A stretch of 64,000 bases of DNA, from the NCBI GenBank assembly GCA_002831545.1, contig CP025095.1, positions 2,480,001 to 2,544,000 on the forward strand, given 5' to 3'. Numbering within the stretch: the stretch's first letter is position 1; each line of letters starts with the position of its first letter. Below the pieces are notes generated by a model, which did no database searches, was not told where the DNA came from, and saw only the letters and a program-made list of their open reading frames with translations. The translations under genes were made by a program, and so were the position numbers. This document shows, piece after piece, positions 10,354 to 19,686 of the stretch. The stretch comes from Streptococcus suis. Lineage in GTDB: Bacteria; Bacillota; Bacilli; Lactobacillales; Streptococcaceae.

Positions 10354-11547
10354 CTAGTCTTTCTTATGAATTTCTGCATTGACCTTGGTTGGCAAGCCCC
10401 AAAGCTTGATGAAACCAACTGCTGCATCTTGGTCAAAGGTATCTGCACTGGTATAGGTTGCCAAATCTTCGTCATAAAGTGAATTTGGAGATTTCCGAGC
10501 GACAACTTTAGCTGTTCCCTTATACAATTTCACTTTTGCTGTACCATTCACGACTGATTGAGTTGCTTGTAAATATGCTTTTAATGCCTGAGTAGCTGGA
10601 TTGAACCACAAACCATTGTAAATCAAGTTAGAGAGTTCATTTGAAACAATCGGTTTGAAATGCGATACTTCGCGCACCAAGGTCAAATCTTCAATTTCCT
10701 TATGAGCAGTCAAAAGGGTAATGGCTCCTGGACACTCATAAATTTCACGCGATTTGATTCCGACCAAACGATTTTCCACATGGTCAATCCGGCCTACACC
10801 ATGCTTACCAGCAATGACATTGAGTTTTTGGATGAGATTAGCAAGACTTAACTCTTCACCATTTACAGCAACGGGTACGCCCGCCTGAAACTCAATATCG
10901 ACATACTCAGGAGTATCTGGTGCATTTTCTGGTGCAGTTGTAATACCAAAAGCATCTTCTGGCGCTTCATTCCATGGATTTTCTAAAACTCCGCACTCAT
11001 TGGCACGGCCCCAAAGATTTTGGTCAACGGAATAAGGGCTATCCAAATCTGCTGGGACTGGTACACCATTTTCCTTGGCGAAGATGATTTCTTCTTCACG
11101 CGCCCATTTCCATTCCCGAACAGGGGCTACAACTTTCAAAGTTGGGTCCAGGGCTGCAATGGCTACCTCAAACCGCACCTGGTCATTTCCCTTACCAGTA
11201 CAGCCGTGGGCGATAGTGGTTGCTCCTGTCTTATGAGCCATTTCCACCAACTTTTTGGAAATCAAGGGCCGACTGAGAGCTGATACCAGCGGATATTTTT
11301 GCTCATAATAGGCATGAGCTTGCAGGGCTGGTAGGACATATTCTTGGGCGAATTCTTCTTTTACATCCAATACATGGGACTCAATGGCACCAATGGACAG
11401 TGCTTTATCATGAATGAAGTCAAGATCTTTCCCCTCACCTACATCCATACAAACCGCAATCACATCATAGTCTTTTTTCAACCAAGCAATCGCAACTGAA
11501 GTATCAAGTCCACCAGAATAGGCTAAAATCAATTTTTCTTTTGTCAT
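10354..11547 (-). CDS. argG: Argininosuccinate synthase
   Basis: 397 residues. The ATP-pyrophosphatase P-loop [14 protein letters not shown] is at residues 6-19, followed by [15 protein letters not shown] and DQNLWGR. It joins citrulline and aspartate using ATP. The ATG at 11547 gives the conserved [10 protein letters not shown] start; an in-frame ATG four codons upstream is possible, and neither has a strong ribosome site. First gene of argGH. Confidence 0.95.
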   Translation of the reverse strand: MTKEKLILAYSGGLDTSVAIAWLKKDYDVIAVCMDVGEGKDLDFIHDKALSIGAIESHVLDVKEEFAQEYVLPALQAHAYYEQKYPLVSALSRPLISKKLVEMAHKTGATTIAHGCTGKGNDQVRFEVAIAALDPTLKVVAPVREWKWAREEEIIFAKENGVPVPADLDSPYSVDQNLWGRANECGVLENPWNEAPEDAFGITTAPENAPDTPEYVDIEFQAGVPVAVNGEELSLANLIQKLNVIAGKHGVGRIDHVENRLVGIKSREIYECPGAITLLTAHKEIEDLTLVREVSHFKPIVSNELSNLIYNGLWFNPATQALKAYLQATQSVVNGTAKVKLYKGTAKVVARKSPNSLYDEDLATYTSADTFDQDAAVGFIKLWGLPTKVNAEIHKKD

Positions 11548-11589
11548 AAGCAATCTCATTTCTTTTTATTTTTATAAAACTTAGTGACT

Positions 11590-11618
11590 ATTATAGTGTA
11601 TATTTATACTTTTTGCAA
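11590..11618 (-). promoter_or_regulatory. argG promoter with ArgR/AhrC operator inside the spacer
   Basis: TTGCAA (11618-11613), exactly 17 bases, TATAAT (11595-11590). The spacer holds the perfect 12-base palindrome GTATATTTATAC (11598-11609), the shape of an ARG box. Occupancy by an arginine repressor would block RNA polymerase directly. Operator assignment rests on resemblance to known ARG boxes. Confidence 0.75.
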
Positions 11619-11665
11619 CATAAATATACAAAAAATTGAATTTTTTTTGTATATTTTCAATATTG
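11619..11665 (-). promoter_or_regulatory. Additional ARG-box-like half sites
   Basis: Upstream of the -35 box the AT-rich stretch contains ACATAAATATACAA and TTGTATATTTTCAATA, each resembling an ARG-box half or whole site. Paired operators would allow the hexameric repressor to bridge them. Weaker than the palindrome in the spacer. Confidence 0.45.
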
Positions 11666-11771
11666 ATTTGAAAATAAGCAAATGAAAGAGGCGACTGACG
11701 TCAGCTTTCTAGCTCAGTAATCCTCCAATCAATCCTCCAATCATTCCAATACGCAAATACCCGCAAGATAC

Positions 11772-11800
11772 TTGTCTAACACTTCCATGTGTGCTATACT
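11772..11800 (+). promoter_or_regulatory. Promoter of the 176-residue NUDIX gene
   Basis: TTGTCT (11772-11777), 17 bases, TATACT (11795-11800), with the start codon 30 bases further on and a CAGGAGAATGAA ribosome site region between. Confidence 0.75.
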
Positions 11801-11830
11801 GAATAACTACAAAATTGACAGGAGAATGAA

Positions 11831-12361
11831 ATGGAAATCTGGAACGCCTACACAGCCGACGGTCAGCTGACCGACCACACTCTCACACGCGGAGAAGCCA
11901 TTCCCAATGGCCTCTACCACCTGGTCGTCGAGTGCATCATCCGCCACCGCGATGGCAGCACCCTCTTCATGAAACGCGACAGCACCAAGCCCTCCTACCC
12001 TGACTATTATGAAGCGACAGCAGGAGGTTCAGCTTTGTTTGGGGAAATAGCAGAGCAGGCTATTTTACGCGAAGTCCGCGAAGAGACAGGAATTGAACTA
12101 ACAGCTGACCAACTCCGCCACCATACACATTTTGTCGCCCATGATGACCAGTGTATCTTCCGCTGCTACTGGGCCGAAGCCAATTGGGACAAAGCTGCTA
12201 TCCAACTCCAAGCCGAAGAAACCAGCAACTATATCTGGGTCCCACAAGAAAAACTAAAAGAGTTTCTTGAGAATGAGTTGGTTATTCCTAGGCAGAAAGA
12301 CTATGTGGAGAGGCTGTTTTTAGAACAAGAACAGGGCAAGAGCGAGAATGCTACTCAGTAA
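11831..12361 (+). CDS. NUDIX hydrolase
   Basis: 176 residues. The NUDIX box is complete: GGSALFGE, seven residues, REVREETGI (about 64-86), preceded by RDSTKPSYPDYYEATAGG, a pattern seen in the IPP-isomerase-like / YfcD-type branch of NUDIX proteins. It should hydrolyse a nucleoside diphosphate derivative; the substrate is unknown. It is monocistronic with its own promoter. The first ~60 codons look richer in G+C than the surroundings. The 3' end overlaps the convergent membrane-protein gene by about 40 bases. Confidence 0.88.
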   Translation: MEIWNAYTADGQLTDHTLTRGEAIPNGLYHLVVECIIRHRDGSTLFMKRDSTKPSYPDYYEATAGGSALFGEIAEQAILREVREETGIELTADQLRHHTHFVAHDDQCIFRCYWAEANWDKAAIQLQAEETSNYIWVPQEKLKEFLENELVIPRQKDYVERLFLEQEQGKSENATQ

Positions 12362-12610
12362 AACATGAGATAAAAAGTGACTGAGACGATTTCTCCCAAA
12401 AAGAATGCGACCACCTAAGACACGCACACCGCAAGCCAAGATTAAACTGAAAATAAATCCCCAAACTGTCTGCCAGTCCAACAAACTGAGCAATACTGGG
12501 CAAGCATATAAAACCAGTAACCAGCTAGGAAGTTGCTTGCGATAAACCCAAGCAGATACAGGCAGTAGCCCCAAGTAGAGCACAATCAAGCATTTAACAA
12601 CAATAATCAT
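12320..12610 (-). CDS. Small membrane protein, unknown function
   Basis: 96 residues with three to four hydrophobic segments (VVKCLIVLYLGLLPVSAWVY, WLLVLYACPVLLSL, VWGFIFSLILACGV, HVLLSSILALALFLF). The start at 12610 has AAGGAG six bases upstream. I recognise no family. It is divergent from the MerR gene with 60 bases between, so the MerR protein may control it. Its 3' end runs through the end of the convergent NUDIX gene, so it may lack a separate terminator. Confidence 0.65.
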   Translation of the reverse strand: MIIVVKCLIVLYLGLLPVSAWVYRKQLPSWLLVLYACPVLLSLLDWQTVWGFIFSLILACGVRVLGGRILFGRNRLSHFLSHVLLSSILALALFLF

Positions 12611-12670
12611 ATAGAACTCCTTTCCCCACCAATTTATCATGAGGGGCTAAGCCCCTGTCAAGAGGACATT

Positions 12671-13033
12671 ATGAAAACAGGACAAGTTATGCAACAATTT
12701 GGTATCAAACGTGATACGCTTCGTTTCTACACAGAACAAGGACTCTTACAACCGCAACTGATTGACGGCAATTACTACTGGAACGAAGAAGAAATCAACA
12801 ACCTAGAAAATATCCTAGGACTTCGCCAATTAGGTTTGTCCGTCAAAGCCATTATCCGCATCAAGGAACTACATGACACCAAATGCGGCAGTCTCGAACA
12901 GCTAAAAGAAAACAAACAGGTCATACTGGATGAAATTGCCGACCGTGAAAAACAAATCCTCCTGCTCCAAGAACAGAAGGAAAATCTAGAAAATCTACTC
13001 CAGCAGATTGAGGAAAAATTACAGAATCTATAA
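12671..13033 (+). CDS. MerR-family transcriptional regulator
   Basis: 120 residues. N-terminal winged helix KTGQVMQQFGIKRDTLRFYTEQGLL, the standard MerR opening, then a long coiled coil (about 80-118) for dimerisation. Only one cysteine (KCGS) is present, so a metal-thiol sensor like CueR or ZntR is unlikely; it may sense an organic ligand. The AGAGGA ribosome site is close to the ATG. A convergent mmuM gene follows after a shared terminator. Confidence 0.88.
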   Translation: MKTGQVMQQFGIKRDTLRFYTEQGLLQPQLIDGNYYWNEEEINNLENILGLRQLGLSVKAIIRIKELHDTKCGSLEQLKENKQVILDEIADREKQILLLQEQKENLENLLQQIEEKLQNL

Positions 13034-13035
13034 CA

Positions 13036-13070
13036 AAATCCCCGTCGTCACTGAATAGGACAGTGGGGAT
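13036..13070. terminator. Bidirectional terminator between merR and mmuM
   Basis: ATCCCC and GGGGAT arms enclose a loop with GTCGTCACTG...; A-rich on the left and T-rich on the right, so it can serve both convergent genes. Confidence 0.75.
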
Positions 13071-13074
13071 ACTT

Positions 13075-14022
13075 TTATTTCAAACCTGCAACTAGGTCAG
13101 CAATATCGGCTGGTCGGGTGCGGCAGCAGCCTCCAACTACCTTGGCACCCAGTTTGTGCCATTCAAGTGTGTTGTCCAGAAGAGAATGGCTGTCGTCTGC
13201 TTTTTCCTTCCAAGTTTGAGTGGCTCCATCATAGACTTCTCCAGAATTTGGATAGGTCACAAATGGTTTATCCATTTTTTCTCTCAACTTGCTAAGGAAA
13301 GCTGAGTACAGCGAGGGAGCCGTACAGTTAAGACCAACCGCCAAAATCTGCTCATTGCTGTTGACCAGCTCTGCTATTTTTTCAATAGACGTTCCGTCAG
13401 AAATCGACTGACCGTCTTGTGAGGTGAAACTGATATAGGCTTCAGCCTCTGGAAAATCCTCTGCCAGCAACTCTACCAAAGCCTGTGCTTCAAGAACATT
13501 GGGAATGGTTTCCAAAGCTAAGAGTTCCGCTCCCTGTTCTAAGAGGAGTTCGATTCTGCGACGGTGGAAATCTTTTAACTCTGACAGACTAATGTTGCCA
13601 TATTCACCCGTATATTCAGCACCGTTGGCCAAATAAGCCGCGTAGGGACCCACGTCACCTGAAATGAGAGGATAGGTTCGTTGTGCTTTCTCTGTTTCAG
13701 ACAATTCTGCCCAAACCTCATCCCGCGCTTCCTTCGCCAAATCAACGGTCAAGCGAATGAGGTTCTCTGCCTCTGCTTGTGACAAACCAACTTCTGCTAA
13801 TCCTTCAAAGGTCGCCTGATAGGTTGAAGTCGTCACCAAATCTGCTCCAGCTAGAATATAGTCCTTATGAATATCCTTGATGTACTGGGGATTTTCCAAT
13901 AGATACTTGGCAGACCAGAGCTTGCCCGATACATCATGACCTCGAAACTCTAATTCTGTTCCCAGAGCACCATGCAAGATGACAAACTCTTGATTTTCTA
14001 ATAATTCCTTAAAACGACCCAT
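13075..14022 (-). CDS. mmuM: Homocysteine S-methyltransferase
   Basis: 315 residues. ILHGALGTELEFRG near the start and zinc-ligand cysteines in GLNCTAPS (about 235) and GGCCRTRPADI (about 300) identify the MmuM/BHMT type. It makes methionine from homocysteine using S-methylmethionine. The start at 14022 follows AGGAGG by seven bases. It lies 11 bases after the permease gene mmuP; together they form a methionine salvage operon under a MET-box. Confidence 0.94.
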   Translation of the reverse strand: MGRFKELLENQEFVILHGALGTELEFRGHDVSGKLWSAKYLLENPQYIKDIHKDYILAGADLVTTSTYQATFEGLAEVGLSQAEAENLIRLTVDLAKEARDEVWAELSETEKAQRTYPLISGDVGPYAAYLANGAEYTGEYGNISLSELKDFHRRRIELLLEQGAELLALETIPNVLEAQALVELLAEDFPEAEAYISFTSQDGQSISDGTSIEKIAELVNSNEQILAVGLNCTAPSLYSAFLSKLREKMDKPFVTYPNSGEVYDGATQTWKEKADDSHSLLDNTLEWHKLGAKVVGGCCRTRPADIADLVAGLK

Positions 14023-14033
14023 TATAGAACCTC

Positions 14034-15410
14034 CTACCACTTTTTAAAGCGAATGTAGTGATAAATATAGCAGCCAATCATGAATGGCACACCAAAGTAA
14101 AGACCGGCACGCTGTGAAGGATCCCAACCGATTCCGATGATGGAAATAACCAGCAAAATGACGGTAATCCATGGCAAGGTCGGTGAAAATGGTGTCTTAT
14201 ATTCCAATTCATCTACACTATGAGTTTTCAAAAATTCACGACGGAAACCGATTTGTGCCAATGGAATGGCCAACCAAGCAATCACAACTGCAAAACTAGC
14301 AATGGAAACCAGAGCAAGGAAGATGGTATCTTCTGCATAAATTGATGCAATCAAAGCGATAACAACACCAATCATGGACAGAATCATGCCCCGCATTGGA
14401 ACACCGTGCTTGTTAATCTTGACTAATTCCTTGCTGATCATGCCTTCATTAGCCAAAGACCAAAGCATACGGCTTGAAGCGTATAGCCCTGATGTAGAGG
14501 CCGATAAAATAGCCGTCAAGATAATGAAGTTCATAATATCTGCAGCGTAAGGAAAACCGATTTTATCCAATACAAGTACGAATGGCGCTTCTGTCACACC
14601 TGCTTCTGACATAGGAAGTAGAGATGCCAAAACAACAATTGTCAAGACAAAGAAGATAACTAAAAGACCAATTGTTGATTTAATAGCTTGCGGTACAGCT
14701 TTTTGGGGATTATCTGTCTCCCCTGCCGCAATTCCGATCATTTCCACACCTGAAAAGGCATAGTTAACCGACAGCATAACTGAAATCAACCCAACTAGGC
14801 CGTTAGGAAGTAAGCCTTGTGCTGTAATATTAGTAAAGAGCGGCGCAGCATTGGTTCCCTCAAATGGCAAAATACCAAAAATAGCCAAAGTCCCAAGCAC
14901 AATAAAAGCTGCAATAGCATAAACCTTGATTGACGACAACGCATCCTCCGCCTTGGCAAACCAACCAACAGAAAGGGTATTTAGCCCAAAGACAATAACT
15001 GCAAAAATCGTCGCAAAAATCCAAATCGGTACACTAGGAAACCAGCGTTGCATGAGCTGGGCTGCCCCAACAAACTGTGAAGCTAGCGCAACGACCCAGC
15101 AAAGCCAATACATCCAGGCCACCATAAAGCCTGTTCCAGGACTGATGAACTTGGTGGCATAAGTGTGAAAAGAACCTGTCACCGGCATGGCTACCGAAAG
15201 CTCACCAAGTGAGAACATGACCAGATAGACCATGACAGCTCCGAAAAGATAAGCCGCAACAGCTCCAAAAGGCCCAGCCTGTGCAATGGTATAGCCTGAA
15301 CTCAAGAACAAACCTGTCCCGATAACCCCACCGATAGATAACATCTGCAAATGACGACTGTTCATCTCGCGGTTAAAGGTCCCTTGATTTTCAAAATTAT
15401 GATTTTCCAT
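14034..15410 (-). CDS. mmuP: S-methylmethionine / amino-acid permease
   Basis: 458 residues, APC superfamily with 12 predicted membrane helices; the opening RHLQMLSIGGVIGTGLFLSSG and the consensus VPMRG...S segment fit the amino acid permease family. Pairing with mmuM makes S-methylmethionine the likely substrate; a general amino-acid permease is possible without this context. The cytoplasmic N-terminus is followed by the conserved glycine-rich first helix. First gene of mmuPM. Confidence 0.88.
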   Translation of the reverse strand: MENHNFENQGTFNREMNSRHLQMLSIGGVIGTGLFLSSGYTIAQAGPFGAVAAYLFGAVMVYLVMFSLGELSVAMPVTGSFHTYATKFISPGTGFMVAWMYWLCWVVALASQFVGAAQLMQRWFPSVPIWIFATIFAVIVFGLNTLSVGWFAKAEDALSSIKVYAIAAFIVLGTLAIFGILPFEGTNAAPLFTNITAQGLLPNGLVGLISVMLSVNYAFSGVEMIGIAAGETDNPQKAVPQAIKSTIGLLVIFFVLTIVVLASLLPMSEAGVTEAPFVLVLDKIGFPYAADIMNFIILTAILSASTSGLYASSRMLWSLANEGMISKELVKINKHGVPMRGMILSMIGVVIALIASIYAEDTIFLALVSIASFAVVIAWLAIPLAQIGFRREFLKTHSVDELEYKTPFSPTLPWITVILLVISIIGIGWDPSQRAGLYFGVPFMIGCYIYHYIRFKKW

Positions 15411-15490
15411 ATACTCTCCTAAATTCTTGTGATTATTCTATCATATCATGGATTTTCAGAAACTGGTTATATCGTTTTCAAGTTTGTTTA

Positions 15491-15507
15491 TATAGTTTTA
15501 AGTTATA
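15491..15507. promoter_or_regulatory. MET-box (MetR/MtaR-type operator) upstream of mmuPM
   Basis: TATAGTTTTAAGTTATA is one substitution per arm away from the published streptococcal MET-box palindrome TATAGTTtnaAACTATA bound by the LysR-type MtaR/MetR. A second weaker copy may lie at about 15468-15485. It fits methionine-responsive control of mmuPM. Confidence 0.65.
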
Positions 15508-15508
15508 A

Positions 15509-15545
15509 CAAATCCCCACTATCACAGGACAGCGGGGATTTTTTC
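15509..15545. terminator. Terminator between gltX and mmuPM
   Basis: Arms AATCCCC and GGGGATT around a CACAGGAC loop. A strong T run follows in the + direction; on the minus strand, where gltX ends, only a short T-rich stretch follows. It insulates gltX from mmuPM. Confidence 0.65.
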
Positions 15546-15546
15546 A

Positions 15547-17001
15547 TTACAAACTCTTCAACATATTATCAATATGCTGGATAGATTTTTCACGGCCGAG
15601 CAGGTAAATGGTATTTGGCAACTCAGGTCCATGCATTTCGCCCGAAACGGCGATACGAATTGGCATGAAGAGGTTTTTGCCCTTGATGCCTGTTTCTTTT
15701 TGAACAGCCTTGATTTGCGGGAAGATATTATCTGGTTGGAAATCTTCGTCCGTCATAGCTTCCAATTTTTCCTTAAGAGCATTGAGGACAGTCGGAACAG
15801 TCTCACCTGCCATCACTTCTTTTTCTTCCGCAGTCAATTCTGGGAAATCTGAGAAGAAGAGGTCTGTCAAACCAACGATTTCATCCGCAGATGACATCTG
15901 TGGCTTGTAAAGTTCCACCAATTTTTCTGCCTTGTCTGTCAAGCGCCCCGCTTCTTCCAAGAATGGTTTAGCAAGGTTGAAAATAGTTTCTAAATCAGCA
16001 TTTTTGATGTACTCATTGCCCATCCAAGCCAACTTTTTCGGATCGAAGGAAGCTGGTGACTTGCTGAGGCGTTTTTCATCAAAGAGTTGGATAATCTCAT
16101 CTTTGGAGAAGATTTCTTCCTCACCACCAGGAGTCCAGCCCAAAAGCGTGATAAAGTTGAAAACAGCTTCTGGCAGGTAGCCTTTTTTGCGGTAATCTTC
16201 GATAAAGGCAAGGGTATTGGTGTCACGTTTAGACAACTTTTTACCCGTTGCAGAGTTGATAATCAAGGTCATGTGACCAAATTCTGGCGCTTCCCAACCA
16301 AGTGCTTCATAGACCATGAGCTGCTTGGGTGTATTGGCAATGTGGTCGTCCCCACGGATAACGTGCGAGATTTTCATCAAATGATCATCAATAACCACGG
16401 CAAAGTTGTAGGTTGGATAGCCGTCACGTTTTTGGATAACCCAGTCACCACCTATGTTGCCACCTTCAAACTCGATCTCACCCTTAACCATGTCATTCCA
16501 CTTGTAGATACCAGCTTCGTTGACAGCCAAGCGGACAGTTGGGACAATGCCAGCCGCCTCACGCTCTGCGATATAGGCAGTTTTTTCATTCTCAGACATG
16601 CCCAGGTATTCATTGATATAGCGAGGTGTTTCACCAGCCGCTTCCTGACGCTCACGCTCCGCCGCCAACTCTTCTTCTGTCACATAAGACTTGTAGGCCT
16701 TGCCTTCTGCCAAGAGCTGATCAACATACTTTTGGTAAATATCCAAACGCTCAGACTGACGGTAGTTCTCATGGGTTTCTGGACTCTCATCCCAATCAAT
16801 GCCCAACCAACGCAGGTTTTCCAGCTGAGAACGCTCACCGTCTTCTACGTGGCGTTTGCGGTCTGTGTCCTCGATACGAATGAGGAAAGTACCGCCATGA
16901 TGACGAGCAAAAAGATAGTTAAACAATGCTGTACGGGCATTTCCGATATGTAAAAGTCCTGTTGGACTTGGTGCGTAACGCACACGAATTGGTTTAGTCA
17001 T
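15547..17001 (-). CDS. gltX: Glutamyl-tRNA synthetase
   Basis: 484 residues, class I synthetase. The HIGH-type motif is in [15 protein letters not shown] and the KMSKS-type motif is KLSKRD (about 255). It charges tRNA-Glu, and in Gram-positives also tRNA-Gln before amidation. The ATG at 17001 has AGGAGAG upstream and gives the usual [15 protein letters not shown] start. It stands alone between a terminator and a BOX-like repeat. Confidence 0.96.
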   Translation of the reverse strand: MTKPIRVRYAPSPTGLLHIGNARTALFNYLFARHHGGTFLIRIEDTDRKRHVEDGERSQLENLRWLGIDWDESPETHENYRQSERLDIYQKYVDQLLAEGKAYKSYVTEEELAAERERQEAAGETPRYINEYLGMSENEKTAYIAEREAAGIVPTVRLAVNEAGIYKWNDMVKGEIEFEGGNIGGDWVIQKRDGYPTYNFAVVIDDHLMKISHVIRGDDHIANTPKQLMVYEALGWEAPEFGHMTLIINSATGKKLSKRDTNTLAFIEDYRKKGYLPEAVFNFITLLGWTPGGEEEIFSKDEIIQLFDEKRLSKSPASFDPKKLAWMGNEYIKNADLETIFNLAKPFLEEAGRLTDKAEKLVELYKPQMSSADEIVGLTDLFFSDFPELTAEEKEVMAGETVPTVLNALKEKLEAMTDEDFQPDNIFPQIKAVQKETGIKGKNLFMPIRIAVSGEMHGPELPNTIYLLGREKSIQHIDNMLKSL

Positions 17002-17023
17002 GTTTCTCTCCTGTAAAATTTTC

Positions 17024-17126
17024 ATACTCAATGAAAATCGAAATCAGACTAGGCGATGCAGACGAAGATAGAACTGAAGTTCATCAAGTCAAGTCAACGA
17101 CGTCTGAATTTGATTTTCGAAGAGTA
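17024..17126. repeat. BOX-like short repeat
   Basis: Begins ATACTCAATGAAAATC and ends GATTTTCGAAGAGTA, ends that pair imperfectly with each other and match boxA/boxC termini of streptococcal BOX elements. The inner part (AGACTAGGCGATGCAGA...) matches the copy at 45529-45634. Confidence 0.75.
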
Positions 17127-17178
17127 GCAATCAAGAACATTATAGCATAGATATGCATAAGAAAACAGAAAAATCAGC

Positions 17179-18459
17179 CTAAGCAGACTGATTTTGAGGT
17201 GTTTTTTGGTTGCGTGCCAGCCAGTAGAGGACGTATAGGACCAAGATGCCAGTTGCCGTTAGGAAAAATCCGCTAATCTGATTGACAGTCAAGATTAAGA
17301 CCAAACCCGAAACCAGTAGTCGAGTAAAGGCTTGACCTAGCATAAAATAGGTCGATACCGCTCCGCCGATGGTCGCCAACTGCTCCTCTGGCATGGAGTT
17401 AACAAACTTAGCGTTAAATTTAGGTCCACTAGCTCCAGAACTAATTCCCATTGTAGTAAGGAAGAAGAAAATAATTGGCAGTTGATGTAGCAACATTCCG
17501 ACAAAAACGCCAAGAAGAGAGAAAGTGGCTGCCACTTCCAGCGTCACCATGCTGGTCTTTTTGAAGAGGCTAAAGACCAAGGTCGATCCCAAGATATTGC
17601 CAACAAAGAAGATTAGAATGGTCAGGGCAAGGGTTGTTTCAACATTAAGGAAGACAAGGCCTGGGTCTTCGCTAATCAGCAAGACCAGAATAGGATAGAG
17701 AATAGCTCCACAGGCGTTGATAAGAGGGTTGGTAATCAAGACCAGGCGGAACTCGGGTATCTTGCGCAGCTCCACGATGGCTTGCTTGAAGGAAGCTAGA
17801 ATGCCTGGTCCCTTGGTTTTTTGCTCAGTATGGCTCGGCTGCTCTGCTATTTTCAAAGGCTGCTCCGTCAGGAGTTTGCGAAAGACTGGTGTCAGCAGCT
17901 GCATGATAAGAAGGGCGGCTAAAAAGGTTCCGGCGTTGAGAAAGGCCAGGTTTTGGTAGGAGAGGAGGCCGACCAAGAGGGCAGAGAGGGCCTGAAAGGC
18001 GATGTTGAGGAGGCTGGTCACGGTCTGGCGAAAGGCCGAGTACTGCTCCCGCTCTTCCTTGGGCGCTACGCGTAATCCCAGAGGTGTATAGAGGCCATTT
18101 TCATAGAAGCCAGCGAAGTCTGCAAAGACATTGAAAGTTGCAGCCACTACGACAATCCAGAGGGCTGGCTCAAAGCCCATGCAGAATCCGAGGATGACGT
18201 AGAGGACCACACGAAAGAGGAGGGTCAGCTTGATAGTGCTGATTTTGTTGACCGTCTTGTCTGCCAGATAGCCTGTAAAGAGTCCCATAAAGCTAGGGAA
18301 GATTTCCGAGAAGGTCACAATCGCCAGAGCCAGACGGCTGTTGGGCACCAGCAAAACATAGTTCATCAAGGCCAGATAATAGACCACATCGCCAAAATTG
18401 GACAACATATCCGCAGTCAGTACCCATAGGTAAGTAGCATTTTTCAAAATCTTTCTCAT
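17179..18459 (-). CDS. Major facilitator superfamily transporter
   Basis: 426 residues with 12 hydrophobic segments, opening LWVLTADMLSNFGDVVYYLALMN and containing GLFTGYLADKT, the loop 2-3 pattern of MFS_1 exporters (MdfA/macrolide-efflux-like branch). Substrate is unknown; drug export is a guess. No regulator is adjacent and it stands alone on the minus strand, its stop 50 bases from the BOX-like repeat. The central loop (about 205-220, EQPLKIAEQPSHTEQ) is the usual cytoplasmic hinge. Confidence 0.85.
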   Translation of the reverse strand: MRKILKNATYLWVLTADMLSNFGDVVYYLALMNYVLLVPNSRLALAIVTFSEIFPSFMGLFTGYLADKTVNKISTIKLTLLFRVVLYVILGFCMGFEPALWIVVVAATFNVFADFAGFYENGLYTPLGLRVAPKEEREQYSAFRQTVTSLLNIAFQALSALLVGLLSYQNLAFLNAGTFLAALLIMQLLTPVFRKLLTEQPLKIAEQPSHTEQKTKGPGILASFKQAIVELRKIPEFRLVLITNPLINACGAILYPILVLLISEDPGLVFLNVETTLALTILIFFVGNILGSTLVFSLFKKTSMVTLEVAATFSLLGVFVGMLLHQLPIIFFFLTTMGISSGASGPKFNAKFVNSMPEEQLATIGGAVSTYFMLGQAFTRLLVSGLVLILTVNQISGFFLTATGILVLYVLYWLARNQKTPQNQSA

Positions 18460-18545
18460 GATAATCCCTTTCTTTTGACCAATTTCCAGAATATTCCGAC
18501 TTTTTATTCTACAGAGGAGCCTGAATAGACTGCTCTCTGTTCACT

Positions 18546-19211
18546 CTAGGTGTAATAGATATTCAAAGTGGAGAAGGCCATATCTCCTGTGATATGTAGC
18601 ATCTTTTCTCCCATACCAGTTGCATAGTTATTGACAGCAGACATGGAACTATCTAGCTCCACGACCGCCTGCCAATTTGCCGGCAGATAAAGATCAACCG
18701 ATGAGAAGGCCGCATCGATATGAAATTCAGCCTTATCTCCCAGAATAATCGCCTGATCAAAGTAAACTGTACTAGAGCCGAAGGCTACTTCCACACTATC
18801 ATGGAGAAAATTATCGTCATGAATATAGCGAGTTGAAGAGCCAAAAGCCGTTTCCCGTCCCTTGTCGCCAATCACCCCTGTGACAAAACTTTTTGTATCG
18901 ACCATATTCTTGCTCCGCCTAGGTTTTATCAATAACTTCAACCCTGCACAAGCTAGTATCGATCCTAGAATTACTGTCCAGGTATCAATGTCCACCCAGT
19001 CAAAGTGGTTGTTCAAAATAATAAAGACCAAAGTTCCCCACACAAAGCTTGTAACTAACTGTCTTCTAATTATTGCTTTTAGGAGAAGATAACTCCAACC
19101 GACTACCAGTGCCAATTTCCAAAGAGGGAGCTCAATAGCCGGCAAGTAGTCTTGAAACAAGACCAATCCTGCCAAGACCAGCAGGGCAATCCCTAAACCA
19201 TATTTTTTCAT
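18546..19211 (-). CDS. LiaF-like membrane protein
   Basis: 221 residues. Four membrane segments in the first ~105 residues, then a beta-rich soluble domain with the repeats VTGVIGDKGRETAFGSSTRY, VEVAFGSSTVYFDQA and IDAAFSSVDLYLP, characteristic of the LiaF/VraT C-terminal domain. LiaF proteins restrain LiaS in the cell-envelope stress response. Here no LiaS/LiaR is present; instead the gene follows a LytTR regulator after four bases, suggesting that it modulates that regulator at the membrane. This pairing is inference. Confidence 0.8.
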   Translation of the reverse strand: MKKYGLGIALLVLAGLVLFQDYLPAIELPLWKLALVVGWSYLLLKAIIRRQLVTSFVWGTLVFIILNNHFDWVDIDTWTVILGSILACAGLKLLIKPRRSKNMVDTKSFVTGVIGDKGRETAFGSSTRYIHDDNFLHDSVEVAFGSSTVYFDQAIILGDKAEFHIDAAFSSVDLYLPANWQAVVELDSSMSAVNNYATGMGEKMLHITGDMAFSTLNIYYT

Positions 19212-19215
19212 CTTT

Positions 19216-19662
19216 CTACCTCACTTCTCGTAACTTTTCTTTTAATAAATGATAATAATGCCGCGACACGTGGACTTCCTTGTGGGTCTGATAGAAGGAA
19301 ATCCGACTAGTTCCTGAAAAGGATTTGTCCAGCGAATAAACGGCCTTGCTATTTGCAATGGTTGACTTGGAAACCCGACAAAAGTAGATTGGCAAGTATT
19401 CTTCCAGCTCATAGAGCTTCATCTTGACCTCATAGGCATCGTCGGCTGTATGGGCATAAATTTTGGTCCCATCCGTTTCAAAGAAAAGTATGTCACCCAA
19501 TGAAAGAAAATACTCACTACTCCCCTTGTAAAAGACAAGCGAGGGACGGCTAACTTGTTGCAGAGCCCGCTGAATCTGTTCAATCTCTGGTCCCAGCTGA
19601 CTGGTTCGGATAACAACTTCAACCTGATCTAAGCTGTCATCAAATTCAATCCTAACTTTCAT
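19216..19662 (-). CDS. LytTR-domain DNA-binding regulator
   Basis: 148 residues, with a LytTR domain over about 48-146 (ILFFETDGTKIYAHT, YFCRVSKSTIANSKAVYS, EVHVSRHYYHLLKEKL). There is no response-regulator receiver domain, so it belongs to the small LytTR regulators that are usually controlled by a membrane partner (LytTR regulatory systems). That partner is probably the LiaF-like protein encoded next. Two perfect direct repeats lie just upstream of its promoter, suggesting autoregulation. Confidence 0.87.
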   Translation of the reverse strand: MKVRIEFDDSLDQVEVVIRTSQLGPEIEQIQRALQQVSRPSLVFYKGSSEYFLSLGDILFFETDGTKIYAHTADDAYEVKMKLYELEEYLPIYFCRVSKSTIANSKAVYSLDKSFSGTSRISFYQTHKEVHVSRHYYHLLKEKLREVR

Positions 19663-19686
19663 AGCTCCCTCCTTTTTGATAGCTCT

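Noticed and set aside
11706..11780. Minus-strand frame ending in a bacteriocin-like glycine-rich repeat (GMIGGLIGGLLS)
   Set aside because: It has no ribosome site or convincing start upstream, arises from a short direct repeat (AATCCTCCAATC twice), and overlaps the promoter and start of the NUDIX gene antisense. Probably chance or a remnant.
16087..16953. 288-codon frame on the + strand opposite gltX
   Set aside because: Antisense shadow of a well-supported glutamyl-tRNA synthetase gene; no ribosome site or recognisable protein features.
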